From NCBI GenBank assembly GCA_036374175.1, contig DASUUH010000043.1:1-48848 (forward strand): a stretch of 48,848 nucleotides of DNA, read 5' to 3'. The stretch is from JASLBX01 sp036374175 (GTDB lineage: Bacteria; Actinomycetota; Actinomycetes; Jiangellales; Jiangellaceae). This document shows, in pieces, positions 26,290 to 34,163 of the stretch. The notes under the pieces were generated by a model. That model searched no databases. It was given only the letters and a program-made list of their open reading frames with translations, and was not told where the DNA came from. The stretch's first letter is position 1, and every line of letters starts with the position of its first letter. The translations under genes were made by a program, and so were the position numbers.

Positions 26290-27242
26290 CACGCCGCCTC
26301 CCGCAATCGCTCGGCGGCCCGCAGTTTGGCCGACGCGGCGCGCGGGTTCGCCGCCACTTCCCCCGCCTCCGGCGCCTCCGCGCCGCGGGTGAGAAGTCGC
26401 AGGACCGGCCGATGTTCGGGCAACTCCACCGGGAGGTTCCGTGGAGCGGTGCTCCGGGCCCCGGCGGCGAACACCCGCTTGGTGAGCCGGTCCTCGAGCG
26501 AGTGGTAGGACAACACCACGATGCGCCCGCCGACCCCGAGGGCGTCGACCGCCGCCGGCAACGCGCGCTCGAGCGCGGCCAACTCGCCGTTCACCTCGAT
26601 GCGCAGCGCCTGGAACGTCCGCTTGGCCGGATGCCCGCCGGTGCGCTGCGATGGCGCTGGCACCTCGCGGCGGAGCAGATCGACCAACCGGCCACTTGTC
26701 GTGAACGGCTCACGCTGGCGCTCCCGGACGACGGCCCCAGCAATCTTCCGGGCGAACTTCTCCTCGCCGTAGTCGCGCAGCACCCGGGCCAGCTCGGCGG
26801 CCGAGTAGGTGTTGAGAACATCGGCCGCCGTCGGGCCCGTGGTGGGGTCCATGCGCATGTCCAGCGGTGCGTCCCGCGCGTACGCGAACCCGCGAGTGTC
26901 GTCGTCGAGTTGCAGCGACGACACACCGAGGTCGAACAGAATGCCCTGAACGTGCCGGAGCGAATGGTCGGCAAGCACCGCGGGCAACTCGTCATAGACG
27001 GCATGGACGGTCTCGACCCGCGAACCGAAGCGGGCCAGCCGGTCGCGAGACCTCCGTAGGGCATCAGGATCGCGGTCCAGGCCGATGAGCCGGACCTGCG
27101 GGCAGCGTTCCAGCACGGCCTCGGCGTGGCCGCCGAGGCCGAGGGTCGCGTCCACCATCACCGCGCCCGGCGTGTGGACGGCTGGTTCGAGCAATGTGAC
27201 GACGCGCTCTAGCAGCACAGGGACGTGCAGGTCAGATGTCAT
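26289..27242 (-). CDS. rsmH: 16S rRNA (cytosine1402-N4)-methyltransferase RsmH
   Basis: 317 residues. A class I SAM methyltransferase with motifs VMVDATLGLGGHAEAVL, LIGLDRDPDAL and LFDLGVSSLQLDD; the RsmH-specific GRIVVLSYHSLEDRLTKRVF lies near residue 245. It methylates C1402 in the 16S decoding centre. Start is ATG at 27242. A 179-nt gap, with no other gene seen, separates it from mraZ; the two are nevertheless probably cotranscribed. The C terminus is Ala/Arg-rich. Confidence 0.95.
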   Translation of the reverse strand: MTSDLHVPVLLERVVTLLEPAVHTPGAVMVDATLGLGGHAEAVLERCPQVRLIGLDRDPDALRRSRDRLARFGSRVETVHAVYDELPAVLADHSLRHVQGILFDLGVSSLQLDDDTRGFAYARDAPLDMRMDPTTGPTAADVLNTYSAAELARVLRDYGEEKFARKIAGAVVRERQREPFTTSGRLVDLLRREVPAPSQRTGGHPAKRTFQALRIEVNGELAALERALPAAVDALGVGGRIVVLSYHSLEDRLTKRVFAAGARSTAPRNLPVELPEHRPVLRLLTRGAEAPEAGEVAANPRAASAKLRAAERLREAA

Positions 27243-27421
27243 GGTCTGCGCTCGCCCCCGATCCTTCGCTCAGCCATTGCTCGTTTGCGGTCGTACGACC
27301 AGGTCCCCGCCCGCCCTCTCTCCGCGAGCCCGACTCCTGGCACCGGGGAAGGTGCGCCAGGGGACGGTGGACGGGAGATGCGGGCTGGAGGCCTCGCCGT
27401 ACGTCCGATACGTCCGGCAGC

Positions 27422-27853
27422 TCAGAACACGCCGGGCAGCACCTCCTCGGAGATGTCCGCGAACAGCGGTTCCTTTTCGGTCTGGTACGCCTCCCACGCG
27501 GCGCTGTCCCAGATCTCGACTCGGGTCATCGCTCCGACGACTGTGCAGTCGCGCTGGAGCCCCGCGTATTCGCGGAGCCCCGGCGGGATCGTGACCCTGC
27601 CTTGTTTGTCCGGCACCTCGGCACTGGCGCCAGCGGCGAGCATCCTGGCGAAATCACGGGTGCCCTTGTGCGTGAACGGTGCGGCACGCAACTGCTCGGT
27701 GAAGTGGGCGAAGTCGGCCTGCGGCCACACGTAGAGGCAACGCTCCTGTCCACGTGTGATCACTACGCCCTCCGCCAGGTCGTCCCGGAACTTTGCCGGA
27801 AGAAAGAGCCGGCCCTTGTCGTCCAGGCGAGGGGTGTGCGTGCCGAGGAACAC
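27422..27853 (-). CDS. mraZ: MraZ transcriptional regulator of the dcw cluster
   Basis: 143 residues, the classical length. Two AbrB-like repeats carry the MraZ motifs DDKGRLFLPAKFR (about 12-24) and DKQGRVTIPPGLREYAGL (about 82-99). In other bacteria MraZ binds TGGGN repeats at its own promoter and controls the cluster. GTG at 27853 chosen (V-F-L-G-T-H) with GGGAGG 8 nt upstream; longer in-frame starts within the ribosome site are less likely. The gene leads the long minus-strand cluster. Confidence 0.95.
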   Translation of the reverse strand: MFLGTHTPRLDDKGRLFLPAKFRDDLAEGVVITRGQERCLYVWPQADFAHFTEQLRAAPFTHKGTRDFARMLAAGASAEVPDKQGRVTIPPGLREYAGLQRDCTVVGAMTRVEIWDSAAWEAYQTEKEPLFADISEEVLPGVF

Positions 27854-27899
27854 GGCCACCACCTCCCACCGCTGGGCGAGCGTTACCCGCGGGCTCTTT

Positions 27900-27944
27900 C
27901 TCCACTGTCCGCCACTCTACCCCACAATGCCCCACACGCAACCA
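27900..27944 (-). promoter_or_regulatory. MraZ operator overlapping the mraZ promoter
   Basis: On the minus strand there are TGG-type pentamers with exact 10-bp spacing: TGGTT (27940-27944), TGGGG (27930-27934), TGGGG (27920-27924), TGGCG (27910-27914), TGGAG (27900-27904). This is the known MraZ box pattern (TGGGN repeats separated by 5 nt). A candidate promoter lies inside: -35 TTGCGT (27936-27941), 16-nt spacer, -10 TAGAGT (27914-27919). Autoregulation is inferred from the known family behaviour. Confidence 0.75.
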
Positions 27945-28109
27945 CATTCACGCCATTCACATCCACGCGCCCTCCACTTCGACGCCGATGAGGGAACGAG
28001 TGAGACCGCCGAAGCGTCGAAAGTTTGCGAGTGGCTCCCCTGACCTGAATTAGGCGCTGAGACGTAGGGTTATAGGGGGCAATGCCGGACTGAACCCGCA
28101 GGAGGACGC

Positions 28110-29126
28110 GTGACCCGCAGCCCGATCCCACCGATGAGCGCACCTGAAACACCGCCGGCGGGAACCACGCCTGCGATCGGGCTCTCTGACCTCAGTGAAA
28201 CTGCAGACCACATCCAATCCGCGATCGAGCGCCTCATCTCCGGCAAACCAGAGGTGATCCGCCTGGCCCTTACTGTTCTGCTCGCCGAGGGACACCTGCT
28301 GATCGAGGACGTTCCCGGTGTCGGCAAGACGATGCTGGCCAAGTCGCTCGCGCGATCCATCGACTGTTCGGTGTCGCGCATCCAGTTCACGCCGGACCTC
28401 ATGCCGAGCGACGTCACCGGCGTTTCGGTCTTCAACCAGCAGACTCGCGACTTCGAGTTCAAGCCCGGCGGCATCTTCGCGAACATCGTGGTCGGCGACG
28501 AGATCAACCGAGCATCGCCGAAGACTCAGTCCGCGCTTCTCGAGGCGATGGAGGAGCGGCAGGTCACCGTTGACGGCACGACTTATCGGCTTGAGCCGCC
28601 CTTCATGGTGATCGCCACCCAGAATCCCATCGAGATGGAGGGCACGTACCCCCTTCCGGAAGCTCAGCGCGACAGGTTCATGGCCCGACTGGCGGTCGGT
28701 TATCCCGAGCAGGGAGCCGAGATTTCGATGATCGAAACCCATGCCGGTGCCATCAAGCTCGAAGCGATCGATGCGGTTTCCGATGCTGCCCACATAGCAA
28801 AACTCGTCGAAGTAGTGCGCGGCATTCACGTCTCGCCCGCGGTCAAGCAGTACGCCGTCGCACTGGCCGATGCCTCACGCCGCTCCCCCGACCTGCGGCT
28901 CGGCGCCTCGCCACGAGCGACGCTCCACCTGATTCGGGCCGCCAAGGCACGCGCGGGGTTGGCCGACCGTGATTACGTGCTACCGGACGATCTACAGGAG
29001 TTGGCGGTCCCTGTACTCGCACACCGGCTGCTACCCACCGCCGAGGCGCAGATCGGGCAGCGCGACTCCACCCGCATCGTCGCCGACCTGGTCAGCCGAG
29101 TGCCGCAGCCTGACCTGGGCCGATGA
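28110..29126 (+). CDS. MoxR family AAA+ ATPase
   Basis: 338 residues. Walker A is in DVPGVGKTMLAKSLA (Gly69-Thr74 region); Walker B and sensor region is VVGDEINRASPKTQSALLEAMEERQ-type sequence; the MoxR-characteristic ATQNPIEMEGTYPLPEAQRDRF follows. MoxR ATPases act as chaperones that assemble or activate membrane-associated complexes, often with a DUF58/VWA partner, exactly as here. GTG at 28110 has AGGAGG 5 nt upstream. Its stop overlaps the DUF58 start as ATGA. Divergent from mraZ across 256 nt that hold the MraZ operator and a TATAGG-type -10 candidate. Confidence 0.94.
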   Translation: MTRSPIPPMSAPETPPAGTTPAIGLSDLSETADHIQSAIERLISGKPEVIRLALTVLLAEGHLLIEDVPGVGKTMLAKSLARSIDCSVSRIQFTPDLMPSDVTGVSVFNQQTRDFEFKPGGIFANIVVGDEINRASPKTQSALLEAMEERQVTVDGTTYRLEPPFMVIATQNPIEMEGTYPLPEAQRDRFMARLAVGYPEQGAEISMIETHAGAIKLEAIDAVSDAAHIAKLVEVVRGIHVSPAVKQYAVALADASRRSPDLRLGASPRATLHLIRAAKARAGLADRDYVLPDDLQELAVPVLAHRLLPTAEAQIGQRDSTRIVADLVSRVPQPDLGR

Positions 29127-30463
29127 GACGAGTACTCAGGGGGCTCACCCGGCGCGGCCGGTGGTTTCTCGCGCTGGGGGCACTCACGGTCGCGGTCGCC
29201 GTGGCCGGGGGCATAGCGGACCTGCTGCGAGTCGGAGTCCTACTGGTGGCCTTACCAGTAATCAGCCTGGCCATCGCATTGCGCAGCCGGGTCCGCCTGG
29301 CGGCCGGCCGGACCATCGAACCAAGACAGACTCCGGTCAGCACTCCTGCCACCGTCCGGCTCGTCCTGCAGAACCTCGCGCGCATACCGACCGGTGTCTT
29401 GCTGGTTGAGGACACCTTGCCGTACGCCCTGGGCAACCGGCCCCGGTTCGTCCTCGATCACGGCTGGTCGCGGTTCCGGCGTGAAGTGACCTATGGGGTG
29501 CGCGCGGACGTGCGGGGGCATTACGTGATCGGGCCGCTCACCATCCGGCTCACCGATCCGTTCGGCCTCGTCGAACTGCGGCGTGCGTTCACCGAAACTG
29601 GCACGCTGATCGTCACGCCTGCCGTGGTCCCGTTGCCCGCCGTGCGGTTGGCCGGTGAGTGGAGCGGTAGCGGTGAGAGCCGGCCGCGCTCCATCGCCAG
29701 TGCAGGAGAGGAAGACGTCACGATCCGCGGCTACCGGCACGGCGATGACATGCGCCGCGTGCACTGGCGCGCGACCGCGCACCACGGCGACCTGATGGTC
29801 CGTCGCGAAGAGCAGCCCTGGCAGAGCCGGGCGACGCTGCTGCTCGACAACCGATCGTCCGGCCACGCGGGGCACGGCCAGGACTCCTCACTCGAATGGG
29901 CAGTGACGGCGACTGCCTCGATCGGCGTGCACTTGGCCAACCGCGGCTATGCGATCCGCTTGGTCACCGATGAGGGTGGCACGGTGAGCGGTGCTTGGCA
30001 CGACCCCGGCGCGGGTCCGGGCGAAGCTGAGGCACCCCTGCTCGAGGCACTCGCAGTCGTCGAGTCCACCAACAAGGCCTCCGTCGGGCGCTGGCCGGAC
30101 CTCATGACCGGCGGCGAGGCTGCCAGTGGCCTGCTCATCGCCGTGCTGGGGCGGCTGCGCCCCGAAGAGGCGGCCGTCGTGGCGAGCCTCCGGCACGGAT
30201 CGACCGCCGCCCTGGCGATCATGATCGACGCCATGTCGTGGACGTCGATCACGGGGCCGAAGCGTGAGGCCGAAACCGTGCGGAACGCCGAAGCAGCCCA
30301 GATCCTGCGCCGCTCCGGCTGGGGTGTTGTCGCGGCCGCCCGCGGAGACGCTGTCCCTGCCGTGTGGGACCGCCTCGGCTTGAGCCGTAGCGTCCTTCCC
30401 GCACTCCCCGGGCCTGCCGATTCCGGCCCACAGGCGGCCGGCTCCACCGCAGGAGTGGTGTGA
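29123..30463 (+). CDS. DUF58 domain membrane protein
   Basis: 446 residues. Two hydrophobic segments at the N terminus (about 14-32 and 34-53) are followed by a cytoplasmic or exported soluble region with the DUF58 signature IRGYRHGDDMRRVHWRATA (about 200-218). DUF58 proteins are usually encoded with MoxR and a transglutaminase-like protein; their biochemistry is not settled. ATG at 29123 overlaps the moxR stop; the gene is followed by the transglutaminase with a TGATG overlap. Cotranslation of the three is likely. Confidence 0.9.
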   Translation: MRRVLRGLTRRGRWFLALGALTVAVAVAGGIADLLRVGVLLVALPVISLAIALRSRVRLAAGRTIEPRQTPVSTPATVRLVLQNLARIPTGVLLVEDTLPYALGNRPRFVLDHGWSRFRREVTYGVRADVRGHYVIGPLTIRLTDPFGLVELRRAFTETGTLIVTPAVVPLPAVRLAGEWSGSGESRPRSIASAGEEDVTIRGYRHGDDMRRVHWRATAHHGDLMVRREEQPWQSRATLLLDNRSSGHAGHGQDSSLEWAVTATASIGVHLANRGYAIRLVTDEGGTVSGAWHDPGAGPGEAEAPLLEALAVVESTNKASVGRWPDLMTGGEAASGLLIAVLGRLRPEEAAVVASLRHGSTAALAIMIDAMSWTSITGPKREAETVRNAEAAQILRRSGWGVVAAARGDAVPAVWDRLGLSRSVLPALPGPADSGPQAAGSTAGVV

Positions 30464-32805
30464 TGACCAGATCCGGCCGCCTGACGACCGTCAGCGCGAT
30501 CGCTGCGTACCTCGCGATCATGCCGTTACTCCCGCTGACCCAAACCGACGGCTGGCTGATCCCCGCCGCCATCGCCATCACTATGGTCGCGTTCACGGGA
30601 GCGGCGTTGCGGCGGTGGCGCACACCGCGCGCCGTCGTCCCACTCGTGCAACTCGGAGTGCTGGTCCTGTGGCTCGGCCTGCTGGTGGCTGCGGACGTCG
30701 CATGGATGGGCATTGTGCCGACGTCGTCCTGGTTCGAGCGCCTCGGAGTGGTTGTCGGCGAGGGCGTTGAGGCCATGACCCAGTACGCCGCACCGGTGCC
30801 GGTCGAGCGCGGGGTGTTGTTCTTCATCGTGGCAGGTGCCGGGCTGGTCGCGATTTTTGTCGAGATCGCGGTGTTCGGGCTGCGCAGGGTCCCGCTGGCC
30901 GGACTTCCCCTCGGCGTGATGTACGCGATCGCCGCTTCCACTGCGCGCGAAGGCTGGAACTGGGTCTGGTTCGTCCTGCCTGCGATCGGCTTTCTGTCGC
31001 TGCTGGTCTCAGAGGGGCGCAACCGCGTGGCTCTGTGGGGACGGTCCGCATCACCTTCGGCACGACACCAAGGCCTACCGCAGACGGACTCGCTGGCCCG
31101 CAGTGGTCGCCGGGCCGGTGCCGTCGCGCTGGCGGCGGCCGTGGCCGTGCCGGCCTGGTTGCCCGCCCTGACGGACGGCTTCATCGGAAGTGGCGGGTCC
31201 GGCGGGACCGGCGGCGGCCGCACGATCCGTACCGACAATCCGATCGTGGATCTGCAGCGAGATCTCGTGCAGCGTGAAAACGTCGAGATACTCCGGTACC
31301 GGACGAACGCGGAGCGACCGGAGTACATCCGGACAGCGACGTTGGACCTGTTCACCGGCGAGGAGTGGAAGCTTTCGCAGCGCGACGTCCCAGAATCGCA
31401 GCGGGTCAGCGAGGGGCTCCCGTGGCCACCGGGACTGTCGCCCTCCGACACCGAAGTCCGCGACGTCACATACGAGTTCGAAATCACCGAGAACTTCGAG
31501 TCACGGTGGCTGCCCCTCGCCTACCCCGTTCAAGCCGTCGAGATCGACGGCGATTGGCGGTTCGACATCGCGACGTTGGACGTCGTCACGGCCGGGAATG
31601 ACGACGTCCACGGCAAGTCGTACCGTGCAACGAGCCTGGCCGTGACGTACGACGCCGCCACCCTGCGCGATGCACCGCAGGCCGTCGACGAACTCCAGGA
31701 CATGCTCGAGTTGCCCGACGACGTGCAGGAGGCGCTTGCTCCGTACCTCGACGAAGCCATCGGCGATCTGACCAACCCGCATGACCGGGCAGCGGCGATG
31801 CAGTCCTGGTTCCGGTCCACCGGGGGTTTCTCCTACAGCCTCGAGCGCGAACCCGGCACGTCGTCCTCGCTTCTACTGGATTTCCTCACCAACCGCATCG
31901 GTTACTGCGAGCAGTACGCCGCGACCATGGCGATCATGGCTCGAGCAAGCGGCATCCCGGCTCGGGTAGCGGTCGGATTCACGCCCGGAGAGCTGCAGGA
32001 CGACGGCAGCCGGATCATCCGCGGCCACGACTCTCACGCCTGGCCGGAGCTGTACTTCACCGGCGTTGGCTGGGTTCAGTTCGAGCCGACCCCGGCGACC
32101 CGCACCAACGCCGCTCCGGCGTGGACACTGCCCGTTCGCTCCACCGACGGCAACGCTGACACACCGCGCAATGATGGCGCCGACGCCGATTCGGCCAGTG
32201 ACCCCTTGGGGCCCGAGCGGGTCGGCGACCTGCCTGTCGACGACCTGAGCGCGCTGGGCGGCACGTCTGACGGCGGGTCTCGGTGGCTGACCGTGCTGAT
32301 CGCTGTGGTCGTCCTCGCCGTTCTGCTGTCTGTACCCCAGGGTGTCGCCCACATCATCAGGGCGGCTCGGTGGCGCCGTGCGGAAGGAAACGCGGTCGCA
32401 GAGGCCGAAGCGGCCTGGGGAGATTTCCGCGACGCAGTGCGCGACGCAGGCCTTCGCTGGGACGCCGCGGCCACGCCCCGCGGCACCCGCCGGCAGCTTG
32501 ACCGTCAGATCGATCTCGGCGAGGACTCTGACAACCTGGTATGGCACCTCGTCCGGACCATTGAGCGGGCTCGTTACGCCGCGACGTCGTACGAGGTGCC
32601 AGAGCTTCGTGCCGAAGCTCACGCACTACGCCGCCAATTGCTCGACGCCCGGCCACGCCGCCAGCGCGTCAAGGCGTGGCTGTGGCCGGCTGCGGTCCGT
32701 GACGTCCTGTCCGCGAGCATGGCTGCCGCAGCAGAAGCGCTGACCTGGTTCGACACAGCGGGAGAGCGGCTGCGAACCCGGTTGATCCCAGTGAGCAGGC
32801 GTTGA
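30463..32805 (+). CDS. Membrane transglutaminase-like protein (TgpA/DUF3488 type)
   Basis: 780 residues. N-terminal multi-pass membrane domain (about six segments, residues 10-245), a large extracytoplasmic domain with a transglutaminase core, a further membrane segment (about 607-625) and a C-terminal DUF4129-like cytoplasmic tail. The catalytic triad start is Cys482 in GYCEQYAATMAIMAR and His525 in GHDSHAWPEL; the Asp or Glu follows in VQFEP. The role may be cross-linking or cleavage of wall or surface proteins; unknown. ATG at 30463 has AGGAG 7 nt upstream, sharing one base with the DUF58 stop; a GTG at 30460 is the alternative. Confidence 0.88.
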   Translation: MTRSGRLTTVSAIAAYLAIMPLLPLTQTDGWLIPAAIAITMVAFTGAALRRWRTPRAVVPLVQLGVLVLWLGLLVAADVAWMGIVPTSSWFERLGVVVGEGVEAMTQYAAPVPVERGVLFFIVAGAGLVAIFVEIAVFGLRRVPLAGLPLGVMYAIAASTAREGWNWVWFVLPAIGFLSLLVSEGRNRVALWGRSASPSARHQGLPQTDSLARSGRRAGAVALAAAVAVPAWLPALTDGFIGSGGSGGTGGGRTIRTDNPIVDLQRDLVQRENVEILRYRTNAERPEYIRTATLDLFTGEEWKLSQRDVPESQRVSEGLPWPPGLSPSDTEVRDVTYEFEITENFESRWLPLAYPVQAVEIDGDWRFDIATLDVVTAGNDDVHGKSYRATSLAVTYDAATLRDAPQAVDELQDMLELPDDVQEALAPYLDEAIGDLTNPHDRAAAMQSWFRSTGGFSYSLEREPGTSSSLLLDFLTNRIGYCEQYAATMAIMARASGIPARVAVGFTPGELQDDGSRIIRGHDSHAWPELYFTGVGWVQFEPTPATRTNAAPAWTLPVRSTDGNADTPRNDGADADSASDPLGPERVGDLPVDDLSALGGTSDGGSRWLTVLIAVVVLAVLLSVPQGVAHIIRAARWRRAEGNAVAEAEAAWGDFRDAVRDAGLRWDAAATPRGTRRQLDRQIDLGEDSDNLVWHLVRTIERARYAATSYEVPELRAEAHALRRQLLDARPRRQRVKAWLWPAAVRDVLSASMAAAAEALTWFDTAGERLRTRLIPVSRR

Positions 32806-32827
32806 GCCGCACGGACAGACCCCTGCC

Positions 32828-32870
32828 GGGGCCGGCTGGCCGCTTACTTGAGGAGCCGGTCAGTGGCCCC
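32828..32870 (+). terminator. Possible terminator after the moxR operon
   Basis: A stem of about 13 bp (32828-32840 with 32855-32870, a 3-nt bulge and two G-U pairs in plus-strand RNA) lies 23 nt after the transglutaminase stop and enters the 3' end of the convergent DUF3040 gene. There is no U-tract. Confidence 0.35.
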
Positions 32871-33273
32871 GGCCCCCAGGGCCTTCTTCGCGACGCTTGC
32901 GCCAGCGCTCTTCCAGACGCTCCATGAAGCGCCGGCGGTCGCTTCGTGCGGCCTGCCGGCCGCCCGACTTTGCCGGTGGAAACTGGCCGATGTCTCCCTC
33001 CGCAGGAATGCGGCGCCACGACGTGATCGCAAACCACGCCGAAAAGAGCATGACCACGAACCCGGCCACACCCAGTGCGATGACCGAGGTCATAGCCCCC
33101 GTCATCAACATCACGATGCCGACGATGAACGTCAAGCTGGCGAGCAATGTTCGCCGCTGGTAGCGACGGCGCAGATCGGCACCCCTCATCGCCGTGACGA
33201 ACTTGGGGTCCTCAGTACTCAGCGCTCGCTCCATCTGCTCGAGCAGCCGCTGCTCGTGGTCGGAGAGAGGCAC
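32860..33273 (-). CDS. DUF3040 membrane protein
   Basis: 137 residues. The N-terminal VPLSDHEQRLLEQMERAL signature of DUF3040 is followed by two membrane segments (about 44-62 and 65-85) and a long basic C-terminal tail rich in Arg and Glu. No function is known. GTG start chosen because GGAGG lies 5 nt upstream and the next in-frame upstream ATG lacks a site and homology. It converges on the transglutaminase gene. Confidence 0.85.
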   Translation of the reverse strand: MPLSDHEQRLLEQMERALSTEDPKFVTAMRGADLRRRYQRRTLLASLTFIVGIVMLMTGAMTSVIALGVAGFVVMLFSAWFAITSWRRIPAEGDIGQFPPAKSGGRQAARSDRRRFMERLEERWRKRREEGPGGRGH

Positions 33274-33387
33274 CGTGCCCTCCATCTGTATAGGCGCGAG
33301 GCGCGTCACTTACGTTCCTTCCAGCATAAGCGGCCGCCCCGGCGGATGAAAGTCGGCCCGGACTATGTCGCCGCGCCGATTTCCTCC

Positions 33388-34140
33388 CTACCGCATCGCC
33401 AGCACGTGCAACTGGCCGGCGATCGCCCGCAATGCTGGTACTTCGGCCGCCGCGGTCTCGAGCTCCAGCAGGTCCCGCGGCCGCGACGGTTCATCGATTG
33501 TTTCTCCCGGAACGAGGTCAGTAAACACTCGGGCGCCGTGAATGCTCTCGATCGTGAAACCGGCAGCCGCTAGCAGCGCGACGATCTCGTCGTTATCGAA
33601 CCGGCGGCAAAGGGGATCGCCGACCGGCCAGTGCCCTGCAGCGCTACGTAAGACATGCAAGGCGTCGGTGAGGTGTCCCGCCACTGCCCGAGCCAGCACG
33701 GCGCCGTGTCGCTGTGCGACAAGCACACTGGCCAGCCCGCCCGGCCGCAACGCGGCGTGCAGCCCCGCCACCGCAGCGGCCGGATCGTCGACGACTTCGA
33801 GAACGCCGTGACACACCACGACGTCGACCTGCTCTGACCCGACGATCGCGGCCAGGCTCGCGGCCTCCCCCTGCCGCGCGAAAACGCGATCTTCGACTCC
33901 GGCGTCCTTCGCGCGCCGTTCCAAGGTGGCCAGAGCGTTAGGGCTGGGGTCGACGACTGTCACCCGATGGCCTAGTTCGGCAAGCGGCACCGCGAACCCG
34001 CCGGTACCACCCCCGACATCCGCGACGGCAAGTCCTGGACGATCTGATGTCGCCATCAGACCGTCCAGGGCCTTGCGGAACGAGTGCCAGACTGTTGCGG
34101 TCCGCAGCGGCGGGCGGGCGCTGTTCGTCACAGCGCCCAT
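33388..34140 (-). CDS. Class I SAM-dependent methyltransferase
   Basis: 250 residues. SAM motif I is VADVGGGTGGFAVPLAELGH (about 38-57), then VVDPSPNALATLERRA and VVCHGVLEVVDDPAAAVAGLHAALRPGG, the methyltransferase-11 pattern. The substrate is unknown; close matches to SmtA-type enzymes are plausible. The ATG at 34140 is taken; a GTG three codons in has a slightly better ribosome site. It follows nrdJ by 23 nt and might be in its operon. Confidence 0.82.
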   Translation of the reverse strand: MGAVTNSARPPLRTATVWHSFRKALDGLMATSDRPGLAVADVGGGTGGFAVPLAELGHRVTVVDPSPNALATLERRAKDAGVEDRVFARQGEAASLAAIVGSEQVDVVVCHGVLEVVDDPAAAVAGLHAALRPGGLASVLVAQRHGAVLARAVAGHLTDALHVLRSAAGHWPVGDPLCRRFDNDEIVALLAAAGFTIESIHGARVFTDLVPGETIDEPSRPRDLLELETAAAEVPALRAIAGQLHVLAMR

Positions 34141-34163
34141 CCTGGCACTACCGCACCACGCCC

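Noticed and set aside
33870..33890. Second copy of the murD hairpin in the methyltransferase gene
   Set aside because: Only the short core CGCGAAAACGCG is shared; there are no matching arms.
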